DNA of 64,000 bases from assembly GCF_000026945.1 (NCBI RefSeq), contig NC_012867.1, positions 248,001 to 312,000 on the forward strand. The letters run 5' to 3'. The stretch's first letter is position 1; the number at the start of each line of letters is the position of its first letter. Below, in pieces: positions 1 to 10,632 of the stretch. A program made the position numbers and the translations under genes. This DNA is from Candida dubliniensis CD36 (taxonomy: Eukaryota > Ascomycota > Pichiomycetes > Serinales > Debaryomycetaceae). Below the pieces are notes generated by a model that saw nothing but the letters and a program-made list of their open reading frames with translations, was not told the origin of the DNA and did not search any database.

Positions 1-3000
1 ATTCAATTCTTACTTACCAAATCTTACAATTATTTGACATATCTTGAAAGTAATATTGAAGTTGTTGGTGGGGTTACTTCATTTAACAATACTAATTTCA
101 ATGAGTTAGATTACAATGTAAATATACTTAGTAATTTGCTTTACACAAACTATGCTTTCAACAATAAATTGTCAACTGATAGAGTATTTATCAGTCTCAT
201 ATTATACAGCAAAAAAATCATTTTCCAGAGTTTCACTAAATTGGCTACTTTACTTAAAAATGAAATCAATTCTAATATGGTGATATTTTTAATTAAAGTG
301 TTTAGTGATGCCAAATTGTTTTCAAGAATACAATCCAGTGAAAGTGAAAAATCCAAATCCAAATCAAAAACACTTAATCAAGTTGCTGATATAGGTGATA
401 ATTTGGTATTAAATGAGGATTACAATTATTCATTTGGTGTTACGAGTAAATTACAATATGAGTCAATGTATATTGATGAATTATTGATAAAATTTCCATT
501 CCAATTTGGTATTGAAGAACCCCAATGGTTAAGGAAAACTTTTACGTTTACAACCACACCATTGCCTAAACCGTCTATAGAAAGTGAATATTCACCCGAG
601 GCCAGTTCATGGTTTGATTATTTTGAGAAAATCGCTTTTCTGTCAGTTGATCATTCAATCAATTATGAACCAGGAATTGTATTGACACAAAATTATTCTA
701 CTCATTATAAATATCTGACCAATTTGACAACATCATTAGTTGATTTATCTATTGAATTATTTCAATTGGTGTTTCCTTATTTGAGTACCAAAATTCAATT
801 TTCATTATTAGAACAGATGCGTAATTCATTAACAACAAGTTCAGTTGATCCGTTACGATTAAAAGCTATACAAATAAACGTATCGGTTACGTTACATGGA
901 TTGATTTCAAATATTGTCAAGAAGAAAATTGCGGTTGAAGAAAGTATTTTGCTTGTAATCATTGATATTGTGAAAAAAATGCCCATAATGAGATATGATC
1001 AATTAATCAAAATCAATGCGTCAACATTAGGTTTAGTGTCTCAATTACTTGATAAAAATGGTGTCAGTGGACAAATCACTACCTTGATAAATGATATAGT
1101 AACAGATCTGAATCCATATAGAAGAGGATTCTCTTTATTGGCCCTATCTTATATTTATTCCAATACTAAATTAGGATTTTCCGATATTTATCATATTTCT
1201 TTACAATTATTAAATGATCCTAATCCAATAATATATCATTTCACAATTATTTCCACGAGACAATTATTTGAATTTAATCACGATAATTTACTGTTGATAC
1301 CAACAGTTTTGAATAAAATTTTTTCCAATTATTTGAATGATTCATTTGGTTACGATTTGTCTAATAAAGTTTTAATCAATTTAGAAACCAAATATAATTC
1401 AATTGCTGAAATCACCAAGTTATTGAAATTGTTTGTTAGTTCATTAGGACCAGCTTTACGTGATTGGGAAGTGGATCAGAAATTGAAATTGAAAGATATG
1501 ATTATTTCATTAAGTTATGGAATAGGATTATCAACATTGAATGATTACGTTGAAGTTTATAAACAACTATTATTATTGTTCCAAGAATTGATTATATATG
1601 ATTCTAATTTAATGGAAGGAGAAATCACCTTTTTCCGAGATTTATTGAATTTAATCATTTCCAAAAACTTAAAAATATCTTTAGCTAGTGTGTCTCCAAC
1701 ATCATTGAATACTGATACCATTTTCCCATTCAATACTAGTTTTGATTTATATTCTGGCGCATATGAATGTTACTATGAATTGTTGAAAATACTTGGAGTA
1801 GACATTTTGACTCAAGATACTGTTAATTTGCTTTGGGTATCGATGAATATAAAACCTTGTTTGGAATTGAAACAATTTATAAAATTATGGTTAGAAAGTA
1901 GTTTAGAAAAAAATTGGTTTGGTATTTTAAATTCTTTATTCAAATTAAGTTCCAAGAAATTGATTGGACCTTTTATTGAAACCAACTATCAACAGAAATT
2001 ATTACCATTACTGCAACGTCAAAAGAAAAAGAATGCCCAAAATGTTGATTTCAGAGATGAAGAAATTGAAAATATTGTGGGTGATGAAGGATCCGATCTA
2101 GATAAAAATGAACCCATTTCTTGGGAATTTAAATTATACATTTATGAATTGTTGAATCATTTATTGGATTTGGCAGTGGGAAACTCACAATTAATTGAAA
2201 GATTGAAACTGAAAATTCCTGATATTGTCAAGCTTTCCTTTTTGGGATCAACTTCTTCTATAACAGAAATAAAATTAAAAGGTATTGAATTATTGAATCG
2301 CTCATTAGCATTGTTTGGAGAATTAGAGGATCCTTTATATCCTAGTGTTTCTATTTTGGAACAACAACAAGCACAAATAATCAGTGCCTTAATACCATGT
2401 TTTAGTCCTGGTAACGATTACAAAGTTATTGTGAATGCAATCAATGTTTCATCCAAATTTATTAATCTCCCTAGAATTAAATTTTATTCAAAGCAAAGAA
2501 TTTTGAAAACTTTGATTTATTTATTAGAAGAAATTTCCTCAAATAAATTTGTTCGTTTTGCATTTTTAGAAACCATGTCAGAATTTGGTAGAAAATCCAT
2601 TCAATTGGCCATTTTAAATTGTTGGGCAGTATTGAAAATTGATTCATATGAAGATTCTGAAAATATTGAACCCGAATTTGAAGAAACATTGACAAATTAT
2701 TCCTCATTGTTGACATCACTTTGGATATTGGTATTGCGTGAGTTTTCTACATTGAAATATAGTGAATCATCAAGTAGAGAATTAGAAATCTATGGTAATT
2801 ATTGGATAAACTTGATTAGTGTATTGAGTTTAGAGCTGGAACGTGATAGTGAATTTATTAATCAATATTTACCAGGAGATGCTCAAAATTTCTTTTTCAT
2901 TTTGTTTAGTCAGTGTATGGAATCATTAATTAAGAATCGGAAAGTTCCGGAAATCTTAGCTTCAGTGAAAAGATTGGTCAAGAATCCAACATTGGTTACA

Positions 3001-4146
3001 CTTTTGTTTAATGATGAAATATTCGGAGAGATTGTGGATTTATTCGATAGATTAATTCTAATTGATGATGACACCGAGATTCAATGTTCTTTGGTAGAGA
3101 TAATCAGTACTTTATTCCAAACATTTGTTCAATGTCATCAAGATAATTTGGAATGTGGATTTGACAAGTTATTTGAATTGATTAGAATTTCAATGTTACC
3201 ATTATTCCGTATATTACCTTTTTTGCGTTCAGATTATGATGCAAATAATGAAAGTAATCAATTGATACTCAAACATGTTGGTGATGCCGCAAATTTGTTG
3301 ATTTTGAAAAGAGCTTTTGAATGTTTATTAAAAATGACAGATTTATTCCCGTCAATTGTTCGAACTGATTTGTATTCTTGTTTGTTTTATATCTTATCCA
3401 AGATTTACGAAAGTCAGAATAAATTACTAATTTCGGTGGTGGTACCTTTCTTGAAGAAAACTGTTATTGATGCCAAAGAAGGTGCTCCTGAACTAATTAC
3501 TATTTTCTACAAAACCATTCGTCTGTATTTTGAAATTGAAGTGGAAAACAATTATTCCATTATAACAATGTTGATACTAGTGACTAATGGTGGTGTAAAA
3601 TTAGATGCTGACGAATCTCAAAAGTTGAGCAATGCCTTGTTACAATTATTAGAAAGTAAGGACACAGCACCTACTGGTATCCAATGTATCAAATCATTAA
3701 TACAATTTTCTTATGTGCTGAAAGAAAACAATTTGGTTGTCAAATTTTTGGTCAGCGATCTCATAAAACACATCACTAGAGTAAATGAAGCTGATGACCA
3801 TCATAATATAGACTCGAAAGTTGCCATTGAAATATTAATGTTGTTTACACGATTAGTGATTAATGATGAACAGAAACAAATTGCATTGTATTCTGTAATC
3901 ATTCCCGTGTTGGTTAAATCAGTGGATGAAGTTGACAAATTATATTTACATGACAAATTGATTGTCTTGGTACATCAAAACCCAAGTAGTTTTAAACAAG
4001 TTGTCAACAAATATCTCGATGACAACCAAAAGAAATTAACTGAAGAAATTGTCACTTCAAGTGTTGCAAGAAACTCAGAAAGCAACCAATCTGTTGATTC
4101 TTTTGAACAAGTTCCCGAAATTCAATTAAAGACATTTGGTGTATAG
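1..4146 (+). CDS. LAA1: LAA1/HEATR5-family AP-1 accessory protein, 5' truncated
   Basis: The reading frame is open from base 1 and has no plausible ATG near the window edge; the first ORF-finder start at 34 is a TTG. The N-terminus therefore lies outside the window. The 1381 visible codons encode an alpha-helical, HEAT-like protein rich in Leu and Ile, ending in a short polar tail with EIQLKTFGV. A stretch around 2330-2400 with PLYPSVSILEQQQAQ, followed by a Pro-containing ALIPCF segment, resembles the conserved EQYQAQ...LRPAF block that I recall from HEATR5/Laa1 proteins. In yeast, Laa1 binds the AP-1 clathrin adaptor and supports Golgi-endosome traffic. Yeast Laa1 is about 2000 residues, so roughly 600 residues would be missing to the left. 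The family call is fairly sure; the visible part has no lesion. Confidence 0.8.
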   Translation: MQFLLTKSYNYLTYLESNIEVVGGVTSFNNTNFNELDYNVNILSNLLYTNYAFNNKLSTDRVFISLILYSKKIIFQSFTKLATLLKNEINSNMVIFLIKVFSDAKLFSRIQSSESEKSKSKSKTLNQVADIGDNLVLNEDYNYSFGVTSKLQYESMYIDELLIKFPFQFGIEEPQWLRKTFTFTTTPLPKPSIESEYSPEASSWFDYFEKIAFLSVDHSINYEPGIVLTQNYSTHYKYLTNLTTSLVDLSIELFQLVFPYLSTKIQFSLLEQMRNSLTTSSVDPLRLKAIQINVSVTLHGLISNIVKKKIAVEESILLVIIDIVKKMPIMRYDQLIKINASTLGLVSQLLDKNGVSGQITTLINDIVTDLNPYRRGFSLLALSYIYSNTKLGFSDIYHISLQLLNDPNPIIYHFTIISTRQLFEFNHDNLLLIPTVLNKIFSNYLNDSFGYDLSNKVLINLETKYNSIAEITKLLKLFVSSLGPALRDWEVDQKLKLKDMIISLSYGIGLSTLNDYVEVYKQLLLLFQELIIYDSNLMEGEITFFRDLLNLIISKNLKISLASVSPTSLNTDTIFPFNTSFDLYSGAYECYYELLKILGVDILTQDTVNLLWVSMNIKPCLELKQFIKLWLESSLEKNWFGILNSLFKLSSKKLIGPFIETNYQQKLLPLLQRQKKKNAQNVDFRDEEIENIVGDEGSDLDKNEPISWEFKLYIYELLNHLLDLAVGNSQLIERLKLKIPDIVKLSFLGSTSSITEIKLKGIELLNRSLALFGELEDPLYPSVSILEQQQAQIISALIPCFSPGNDYKVIVNAINVSSKFINLPRIKFYSKQRILKTLIYLLEEISSNKFVRFAFLETMSEFGRKSIQLAILNCWAVLKIDSYEDSENIEPEFEETLTNYSSLLTSLWILVLREFSTLKYSESSSRELEIYGNYWINLISVLSLELERDSEFINQYLPGDAQNFFFILFSQCMESLIKNRKVPEILASVKRLVKNPTLVTLLFNDEIFGEIVDLFDRLILIDDDTEIQCSLVEIISTLFQTFVQCHQDNLECGFDKLFELIRISMLPLFRILPFLRSDYDANNESNQLILKHVGDAANLLILKRAFECLLKMTDLFPSIVRTDLYSCLFYILSKIYESQNKLLISVVVPFLKKTVIDAKEGAPELITIFYKTIRLYFEIEVENNYSIITMLILVTNGGVKLDADESQKLSNALLQLLESKDTAPTGIQCIKSLIQFSYVLKENNLVVKFLVSDLIKHITRVNEADDHHNIDSKVAIEILMLFTRLVINDEQKQIALYSVIIPVLVKSVDEVDKLYLHDKLIVLVHQNPSSFKQVVNKYLDDNQKKLTEEIVTSSVARNSESNQSVDSFEQVPEIQLKTFGV

Positions 4147-4592
4147 AGAAATTGGTTGGTTGTAAGTAGTTCTATAACTTTTTGTTTGTTAATAATATGT
4201 ATAACAGTAATTATATATTATGGTGACACTGTCCCGACTCTTGGTAATAAGCAACAACCTTCCCATCCATCCACAATAAATCTTATCGCACTCTAGTAAT
4301 TTCCCCAAAAATTCAAATTAGACACGCATTAGTATTTGGTTTTTAGGACTAATTACACGCCCCCCTCTTTTTAATTGACATTCGCTATAGCATATACAGT
4401 ATGACATAATATGCTGAAAACAATTCTCCTTATATTTTTCTTTTAATATTTCAGAAGTATATACATATATATATATTTCTTTCAATTTTCCATTTCTTAT
4501 TGTTATAACCTGATTAAGGGTATCGTCTATAAACTATACTTTATATTCCCCATTTCCTCCCATACATTTGAAAGATAAATAAACGTTAAAAA
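4147..4592. other. intergenic, tandem LAA1 to 4593 gene
   Basis: 446 bases between two same-strand genes. The stretch is AT-rich, with a short C run near 4360 and an (AT)-rich patch near 4463-4477 that could serve as the TATA region of the downstream gene. No ORF or RNA gene was seen. Confidence 0.6.
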
Positions 4593-7139
4593 ATGCCGCC
4601 ACCATCTACCCCAAATCCCCATACCATTGCACAACCAGAAGACGTATTATCTCTGTCATCATCATCATCATCACCAAATATTTCTAGATATGAAGAGGCC
4701 AATGCATTAGATTCAATGCAACGCTTTAGAAATGCTTCAAATAATGCTACCAGCACTACCCTGTTTTCAGGGTTGAATTCAATAAATTTGGTTTCTGATT
4801 ATATGTATCGAAATCTTCATGCTGAGTCCAATGAACATGTAATAAATGAACCAGATGCACATTTCCGTTCACGAATACTTCGACATTTCAGTGACATGCA
4901 TAGATTACAAAACCATTTCAACGAACTAATAAACGCACGGGAGCAAAGGAATACATTGGACCATGAATTAGCTGTAAACACAATCCCAGTCCAATTAAGG
5001 AATTTGTCTAGGGAATTGACACGAAATGAAAATAGAGAAGTATATTACATAGAAACAACAGATGAAGATGATCAGAGTTTCCAAGAAGATGATGACCCAA
5101 ATGTGATCTATTACTCTGACAATCACGATGAATCTGATGTCATTGACGTTAACGACGACGATGATGATGATGATGAGAGTGCACTTAGTGATAATGCTTC
5201 TACAACACTCAGACAGGACATACAGAATAACGAAAGGTTACTCGTGACTTCAGGACGAAATAATAGTGCTTTGTACCCATATAGATCTTCCCTATTAGGG
5301 ACAAGTGCTCTTCCATTGAGAAGACAGAATGCCATTCGAATACGCCAACCACCAAAGAAGCAAGGAGAAGAACATTCCAAATCAACAAACAAAGATGGAA
5401 ACTTGATTGCTGAAGTGCTTAATGAGGAAGCGAATGCATTAGGAGCAGACATTAGTAGGTTTTATCAAGCATTACAGTCCCTGGTATGTTTTCAAGGTGA
5501 ATCTCCTTTATTTGAGAAAAATTATCATGACCACGGTGCCAACTTCAGGGATTTGTATCTAATCAATCTGTCCAGTAGAGCTATGATAACAGAACTTCGT
5601 CAACTGAATTTAGATCAACGCATGGATGCATATTTACTGAGTAGGAGAAATCGTCTGCTTTGGCAGAAATTCCCACTTCCCATAGCTCCACCTCCTCCGG
5701 CTATAGAGAAGAAGAGATCACGAGGAACAGCAAAAAAGACTTTTAAAAGACAAAAATTGATTCATAATACTGAAGATGAAATTGCCAAATATATTGATGA
5801 TTCACCTTCTAGCCTTCCTAAAACCAGGTGTTCATATTCCAGAATAGAAAAGGAAGCTATTATGAATGGGTTGCCAAGCAGTTTGATGGAGTCTGGTTCC
5901 AGTTATTCTGTTGGCATTTCTGCTGACCCGTTATCCAGATGTGATGTGAATTTCACTGACGTGAATGAAATTATTCACGGAGTATTCACTTTCACACCAG
6001 AAGAAAAGTCTCCTTTGTTGTCGGTACTATTAAAGTTACACAATTTTACCAAGTTTTTTTGTGGCTTTAATGATTATTCTCAAAGTTTACCAAGAAGCAA
6101 AATATTAGTAAGAAAACTTAATGTTTTGGATAGAATATCAGTTGATAACAATGTACATTTTAATAATTTGAAAACACGCGGAGTAAACATCCCATTTGAT
6201 GGTCATTTGGTTGATTTTAGAAACCATGATTTGCGGTTTTTGAGTTATAATTCCAATGAATCATTTTCTTCTAGATTCAAAACAAACAGGGTTAGATTGC
6301 AGTTATTGGAGTGGATGAAGTTACATCCTTTTATTCAATTTAAAGAAAATTATTTTTTGAGTTTTTTAAGAGAAGTAAATGACAGTATGAGTTATGTTTG
6401 TGAGGCCAAATTGAAAAAGTCAAAAAAATCACAAGCACTAAATACAGTAAAGGATTTCATTTCAAACTTGCATGAATTGACCAAGGATTTTCTGTTTAGT
6501 AAAGATACGAAATTACCACTAATTGAAGACCAAAAAAAACAAAAACTGTGCTCAAGGCGATATAAAGATTTATTTGTTGATGAGTGGGAAAGGTATTTAA
6601 CTGGCAAATTGTGTCAAAACATAACTGCTAAAGAATCAAACACTCTTATTAACGTTCAATTGAATTTTATTCTATTTGTTTTGAAGGTGGATTTATCTAA
6701 ATTCTTGGATAATTTTATGGACTTTATTTTCCAACATTGTGATGATAATGATTATATCAATAATTATAGAAAGGTATACCGGAATATTGTATCTGATGAA
6801 GAAAAAGAATCAGATAATTACCGGGCAATATTGATTTGTTCCATTGATAGAAAAACGGGAGCCATAGAAATACACAACACCCTCCCATACTTGCATTACA
6901 AAGATCGGTCAATCAAAAACGCCAACTTTATATTGTCTAGTGATCATAATTTATCAACATATTCTAGCAGAAACACCTACGTCTATGATGATTTTGAAAT
7001 CTTTGAAGGTGAAAGTGTGCCGTTAAACTCGGGAACTTTTAATACTGGCATAAGTATTGACAGTCTGAACGAAGCAGTGGTTGACCTGAATTTAACAGGA
7101 AAAGTAAAGCTAGGAACACCAGTTTGCGACATGGTCTAA
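4593..7139 (+). CDS. uncharacterised 848-residue protein, possible Vid24/Gid4-like region
   Basis: I do not recognise this protein with confidence. It begins at an ATG in an A-rich context. The first 260 residues are low complexity: a serine run that includes a CTG codon, then a long acidic segment with consecutive Asp residues near residue 188. Around residue 365 lies a basic Pro-containing patch. The C-terminal 400 residues look folded. Within them, the block beginning FDGHLVDFRNHDLRF and continuing to EWMKLHPFIQF loosely resembles the GEIIDF...HW.KF part of the Vid24/Gid4 substrate-receptor domain (beta-barrel, GID ubiquitin ligase). This is an eye alignment only, and the conserved core of that family is not clear elsewhere. 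The gene converges on COX23. It could equally be a clade-specific nuclear protein. Confidence 0.6.
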   Translation: MPPPSTPNPHTIAQPEDVLSLSSSSSSPNISRYEEANALDSMQRFRNASNNATSTTLFSGLNSINLVSDYMYRNLHAESNEHVINEPDAHFRSRILRHFSDMHRLQNHFNELINAREQRNTLDHELAVNTIPVQLRNLSRELTRNENREVYYIETTDEDDQSFQEDDDPNVIYYSDNHDESDVIDVNDDDDDDDESALSDNASTTLRQDIQNNERLLVTSGRNNSALYPYRSSLLGTSALPLRRQNAIRIRQPPKKQGEEHSKSTNKDGNLIAEVLNEEANALGADISRFYQALQSLVCFQGESPLFEKNYHDHGANFRDLYLINLSSRAMITELRQLNLDQRMDAYLLSRRNRLLWQKFPLPIAPPPPAIEKKRSRGTAKKTFKRQKLIHNTEDEIAKYIDDSPSSLPKTRCSYSRIEKEAIMNGLPSSLMESGSSYSVGISADPLSRCDVNFTDVNEIIHGVFTFTPEEKSPLLSVLLKLHNFTKFFCGFNDYSQSLPRSKILVRKLNVLDRISVDNNVHFNNLKTRGVNIPFDGHLVDFRNHDLRFLSYNSNESFSSRFKTNRVRLQLLEWMKLHPFIQFKENYFLSFLREVNDSMSYVCEAKLKKSKKSQALNTVKDFISNLHELTKDFLFSKDTKLPLIEDQKKQKLCSRRYKDLFVDEWERYLTGKLCQNITAKESNTLINVQLNFILFVLKVDLSKFLDNFMDFIFQHCDDNDYINNYRKVYRNIVSDEEKESDNYRAILICSIDRKTGAIEIHNTLPYLHYKDRSIKNANFILSSDHNLSTYSSRNTYVYDDFEIFEGESVPLNSGTFNTGISIDSLNEAVVDLNLTGKVKLGTPVCDMV

Positions 7140-7246
7140 TAATGTATTGATAGTTGTCAAACAAAAATGCAAACAAACATTTCATTACAAATATACATAT
7201 CTATATATACAAGTGCTAAATACATTTGAATTACAGTCGGTACCAT

Positions 7247-7642
7247 TCACCGACCCCATCCTTTGGCTCCATCTATAGTGTCTTGTCTCTTTTTTCTAAA
7301 AAAATCTTTTCGGCATTCCCTATAAGCATCGAAAAACTCTTGACATGCATACTTATCGTCCTGATTACGATATAAACAATCCATGGAAGCCATTCTACTT
7401 TCTTCACAAGGATCATAGAATTTGGAGGGTTCTTTCATTGACCATTTGTACTTATGTCTATGACTTTTAGGGTTGTCAGGATAGAATTTGAATTCCTCTA
7501 CACTTCCTTTAGTAAAGTTGACTTTAGAAGTATCTTTCTCCACTTCATCCGAGATCAATTTTATAGGTTGTTGTTTTGTGGTAGTATTCAATGGCACTTG
7601 AGAGGTTTCCTTTTCCTTTTTAGTTTCGGTAGTCTCCGTCAT
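7247..7642 (-). CDS. COX23: Cox23, twin CX9C mitochondrial intermembrane-space protein
   Basis: This 131-residue protein carries two CX9C motifs near the C-terminus (Cys80/Cys90 and Cys100/Cys110), sequences [11 protein letters not shown] and [11 protein letters not shown]. This is the hallmark of small coiled-coil-helix-coiled-coil-helix proteins oxidised by Mia40 in the intermembrane space. The order, the short basic tail (RKKRQD) and the long polar N-terminus match Cox23, which is needed for cytochrome c oxidase assembly and copper delivery. The frame extends upstream to a GTG at 7666, but the first ATG is at 7642, so I use that. It is divergent from SRP54, with only about 230 bases between the two starts, and convergent with the upstream 848-codon gene. 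Confidence 0.9.
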   Translation of the reverse strand: MTETTETKKEKETSQVPLNTTTKQQPIKLISDEVEKDTSKVNFTKGSVEEFKFYPDNPKSHRHKYKWSMKEPSKFYDPCEESRMASMDCLYRNQDDKYACQEFFDAYRECRKDFFRKKRQDTIDGAKGWGR

Positions 7643-7872
7643 TGCTTCAAATATGGGGAAAATCACTCTATCGTACCAGGAGATTTATGTTGGTTGCCCA
7701 TTTGAAAAAGAAGTCGGTTCACACACAGACACTAAACATCAGGATCGTTACACGACTTTTGTCAAAGAAGAGAAAAACCAAAGAGAAAAAACCGACACCC
7801 AAAAATTTTCCATTTAATTTAAAGAGAGAGAAGTTTTTTGGGTCAGTTTTACTTTATATCAATCCAAAAACC

Positions 7873-9576
7873 ATGGTTTTAGCAGATTTAGGATCAAGAT
7901 TAAGGGGCGCCTTGTCGTCTGTCGAGTCTGGTTCCGATGATGAGATTCTGCAAATGATAAAAGATATCTGTTCAGCTCTTTTAGAGTCGGACGTAAATGT
8001 CAAATTAGTTGCTAAGTTGAGAGGCAACATCAAAAATAAAATCGAAGAAGCCAACGTATCCAAAGAAACGTCAGCTATGAATAAACGTAAGAAATTACAG
8101 AAAATCATTTTTGACGAATTGTGTGCATTGGTTGACTCAAATGTCGAACCTCCAAAACCAAAGAAACTTTCTACATCAACCAAAACCATCAATGGGAAAA
8201 AAGTGAGAGTGTCGAAAGAATCCAGCCATGTTATTATGTTTGTTGGTTTACAGGGTGCAGGTAAAACCACTTCGTGTACCAAATTGGCTGTGTATTATAA
8301 AAAGAGGGGGTTTAAAGTTGGTTTGGTATGTGCCGATACTTTCAGAGCTGGTGCTTTTGATCAGTTGAAGCAAAATGCCATAAAGGCAAATATACCATAC
8401 TATGGTTCTTATTTGGAACCAGATCCAGTGAAGATTGCCTTTGAAGGGGTTCAAAAGTTTAAACAAGAGAAATTCGATATTATAATTGTCGATACTTCAG
8501 GAAGACATAGGCAAGAAGAACAATTGTTCACCGAGATGGTTCAAATAGGAGAAGCTGTTCAGCCATCACAAACAGTAATGGTGATGGATGGGTCTATTGG
8601 TCAAGCTGCAGAATCACAGGCCCGTGCATTCAAAGAAAGTTCCAACTTTGGATCGATTATATTAACCAAAATGGATGGTCACGCCAAAGGAGGTGGTGCT
8701 ATTTCTGCTGTGGCAGCTACAAAGACACCAATTGTTTTCATTGGTACTGGTGAGCATGTGGGTGATTTAGAGATTTTCAAACCAACCACTTTTATTTCAA
8801 AGCTTTTAGGTATTGGTGACATTCAGGGTTTAATTGAGCATGTTCAATCATTGAATTTGCACCAAGATGAAGGACATAAGCAAACAATTGAACATATCAA
8901 GGAAGGTAAATTTACATTAAAAGATTTCCAAAACCAAATGAACAATTTCTTGAAAATGGGACCCTTGACAAATATAGCATCGATGATTCCTGGTCTTTCA
9001 AATATAATGTCACAAGTGGGAGATGAAGAAACGTCAAAGAAGATCAAAAATATGATTTATATCATGGATTCAATGACGACAAAAGAACTAGAAAGTGACG
9101 GTAGAATATTTATAAAGGAACCTAGTAGAATTGTCAGGGTAGCGAGAGGTTCTGGATGTGCAGTTGTCGAGGTGGAGATGATTTTACAACAACATAGAAT
9201 GATGTCAACAATGGCCAAATCTGCCATGGCTGCACAAGGTGGCCAAGCTGGTCCAGGTGGAAATCCAATGGCTAACAACCCACAAATGCAAAGAATGATG
9301 CAACAGGCTCAATCAAACCCAAATTTTATGCAACAAGCCATGAATATGTTAGGTGGAGCTGGTGGAGCTGGGGGAGCTGGTGGAGCTGGGGGAGCTGGTG
9401 GATTAGCTGGAATGATGAACAATCCAGCTATGATGCAACAAGCTCAACAGATGATGAGACAGAACCCTCAAATGATGCAGCAGGCTCAGCAAATGATGAA
9501 AAATCCAGGAATGATGCAAAAGATGATGCAACAATTTGGTGGTATGGGTGGTATGGGTGGTATGGGTGGTATGTAA
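7873..9576 (+). CDS. SRP54: signal recognition particle 54 kDa subunit
   Basis: The 567-residue product starts MVLADLG, the invariant start of fungal SRP54. The frame is open about 230 bases further upstream, but without an ATG that fits the family, so 7873 is the start. The N domain (residues 1-100) is followed by the NG GTPase with P-loop [15 protein letters not shown], and [12 protein letters not shown]. The methionine-rich M domain, which binds signal peptides and 7S-type SRP RNA, fills the C-terminal third. The tail contains a Gly-Gly-Ala repeat (about 9352-9402), then Met/Gln-rich and GGM repeats. The protein acts in the cytosol in co-translational targeting to the ER. The product is somewhat longer than yeast Srp54 because of the tail repeats. 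Confidence 0.97.
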   Translation: MVLADLGSRLRGALSSVESGSDDEILQMIKDICSALLESDVNVKLVAKLRGNIKNKIEEANVSKETSAMNKRKKLQKIIFDELCALVDSNVEPPKPKKLSTSTKTINGKKVRVSKESSHVIMFVGLQGAGKTTSCTKLAVYYKKRGFKVGLVCADTFRAGAFDQLKQNAIKANIPYYGSYLEPDPVKIAFEGVQKFKQEKFDIIIVDTSGRHRQEEQLFTEMVQIGEAVQPSQTVMVMDGSIGQAAESQARAFKESSNFGSIILTKMDGHAKGGGAISAVAATKTPIVFIGTGEHVGDLEIFKPTTFISKLLGIGDIQGLIEHVQSLNLHQDEGHKQTIEHIKEGKFTLKDFQNQMNNFLKMGPLTNIASMIPGLSNIMSQVGDEETSKKIKNMIYIMDSMTTKELESDGRIFIKEPSRIVRVARGSGCAVVEVEMILQQHRMMSTMAKSAMAAQGGQAGPGGNPMANNPQMQRMMQQAQSNPNFMQQAMNMLGGAGGAGGAGGAGGAGGLAGMMNNPAMMQQAQQMMRQNPQMMQQAQQMMKNPGMMQKMMQQFGGMGGMGGMGGM

Positions 9577-9715
9577 AGAGAATTTCTGTAACATAAATAT
9601 TTCTAGTTATCAATGTATTTCATTCATTCTAATTTTAGTTTGTTTTATTTTCTTTTCTTTTACATAGACATAATAAATACATAAAAAAAAGGGCAGAAAG
9701 AAAATGACACCAACA

Positions 9716-10441
9716 TCACCTGTAAAAATCTGGTCTGGAAGTGTTCATTCCATACTCAGACAAGGCATTACTCAAATCTTCCATTGTCAATACTATCTTT
9801 CCTTGCAGGTTACCTGCGTTCGAATGTGATTGCTGTGATTGTTGTTGGTCACCTTCTCCAGCATTATTCGAATTGCCACTTAGTGACTGTTGATTGGCAT
9901 ATTGTTGACCCTGTAGTAATAATTTTGCACGAACCTGAGGATTGGATGAATTATACACAGCACTTGCACTTCTAATTCTACTGTATTCGTATGCATCCTG
10001 TGCAATATCACTAATAAACTTCTGGGTAGCAAGAGCTAGCAATCTTTTGATTTTTATATCTGATGTCTCGAACCCATTCTTAGCCAAATAGTAATCAGTT
10101 ACTGCATCTGGAATGATTGGTGCAAAGTCACCATCCATCAAATCGAGCACCTCCTTTAGCGTTTTATCTTTACGTGTAAGATCTGGTAACTCAGGTATTA
10201 CTGAAGCTGGCAGTGTACCGTTAGCTGCGCCAGCAGGATTATTAGTTGATGAAGCAGTATCATTTTGAGGCCTTTCACTAGCAGCAGTATTAGTCTCTCT
10301 CTCATTTGTTTGATTATGAGCTTGTTGGTCGTCCTGTTTCTGTGTTTGTTCTGATGATTCATCTGGGACAATCTGATCATCATTATCATTGAACTCTACG
10401 TCCATCTCTTCGTCTTCTGGTTTATTTATAGGTTCGCTCAT
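9716..10441 (-). CDS. TAF10: TFIID/SAGA subunit Taf10
   Basis: This is a 241-residue protein. The first 85 residues are acidic and Gln/Asn/Thr-rich and look disordered. The histone-fold core follows: [20 protein letters not shown], then a helix region with [16 protein letters not shown], and [20 protein letters not shown], a very well conserved Taf10 block. A polar Gln/Asn/Ser loop interrupts the fold before the final helix ([15 protein letters not shown]...RPDFYR), as in other yeasts. Taf10 is shared by TFIID and SAGA and pairs with Taf3, Taf8 or Spt7. It is convergent with SRP54 (139-base gap) and divergent from MTC5 across 191 bases, so those two may share a promoter. Confidence 0.95.
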   Translation of the reverse strand: MSEPINKPEDEEMDVEFNDNDDQIVPDESSEQTQKQDDQQAHNQTNERETNTAASERPQNDTASSTNNPAGAANGTLPASVIPELPDLTRKDKTLKEVLDLMDGDFAPIIPDAVTDYYLAKNGFETSDIKIKRLLALATQKFISDIAQDAYEYSRIRSASAVYNSSNPQVRAKLLLQGQQYANQQSLSGNSNNAGEGDQQQSQQSHSNAGNLQGKIVLTMEDLSNALSEYGMNTSRPDFYR

Positions 10442-10632
10442 TTGTTGTTATATTGGTTACTTAAAACAGAGTTGATAAAAGAACTTGCTTTATTGTTTTT
10501 TTTTTTGCTAGAATGGTTTTTTTTGTTGTTGAAATTGTGTTGCCATTTTTTCTGTTGCGTAAAGTTTCATTTATCACTTCCTGATATTAGGCAAAGTCTT
10601 TTTGAATTCTATACATCCCAACCACCTAGATA

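Noticed and set aside
7643..7666. Eight-residue extension of COX23
   Set aside because: It starts at GTG; the first ATG is at 7642.
7642..7872. N-terminal extension of SRP54 upstream of 7873
   Set aside because: The extension is basic and unlike the family; fungal SRP54 begins MVLADLG, which is at 7873.
9403..9613. Two minus-strand frames opposite the SRP54 tail
   Set aside because: They are shadows of the Gly/Met repeat of SRP54.
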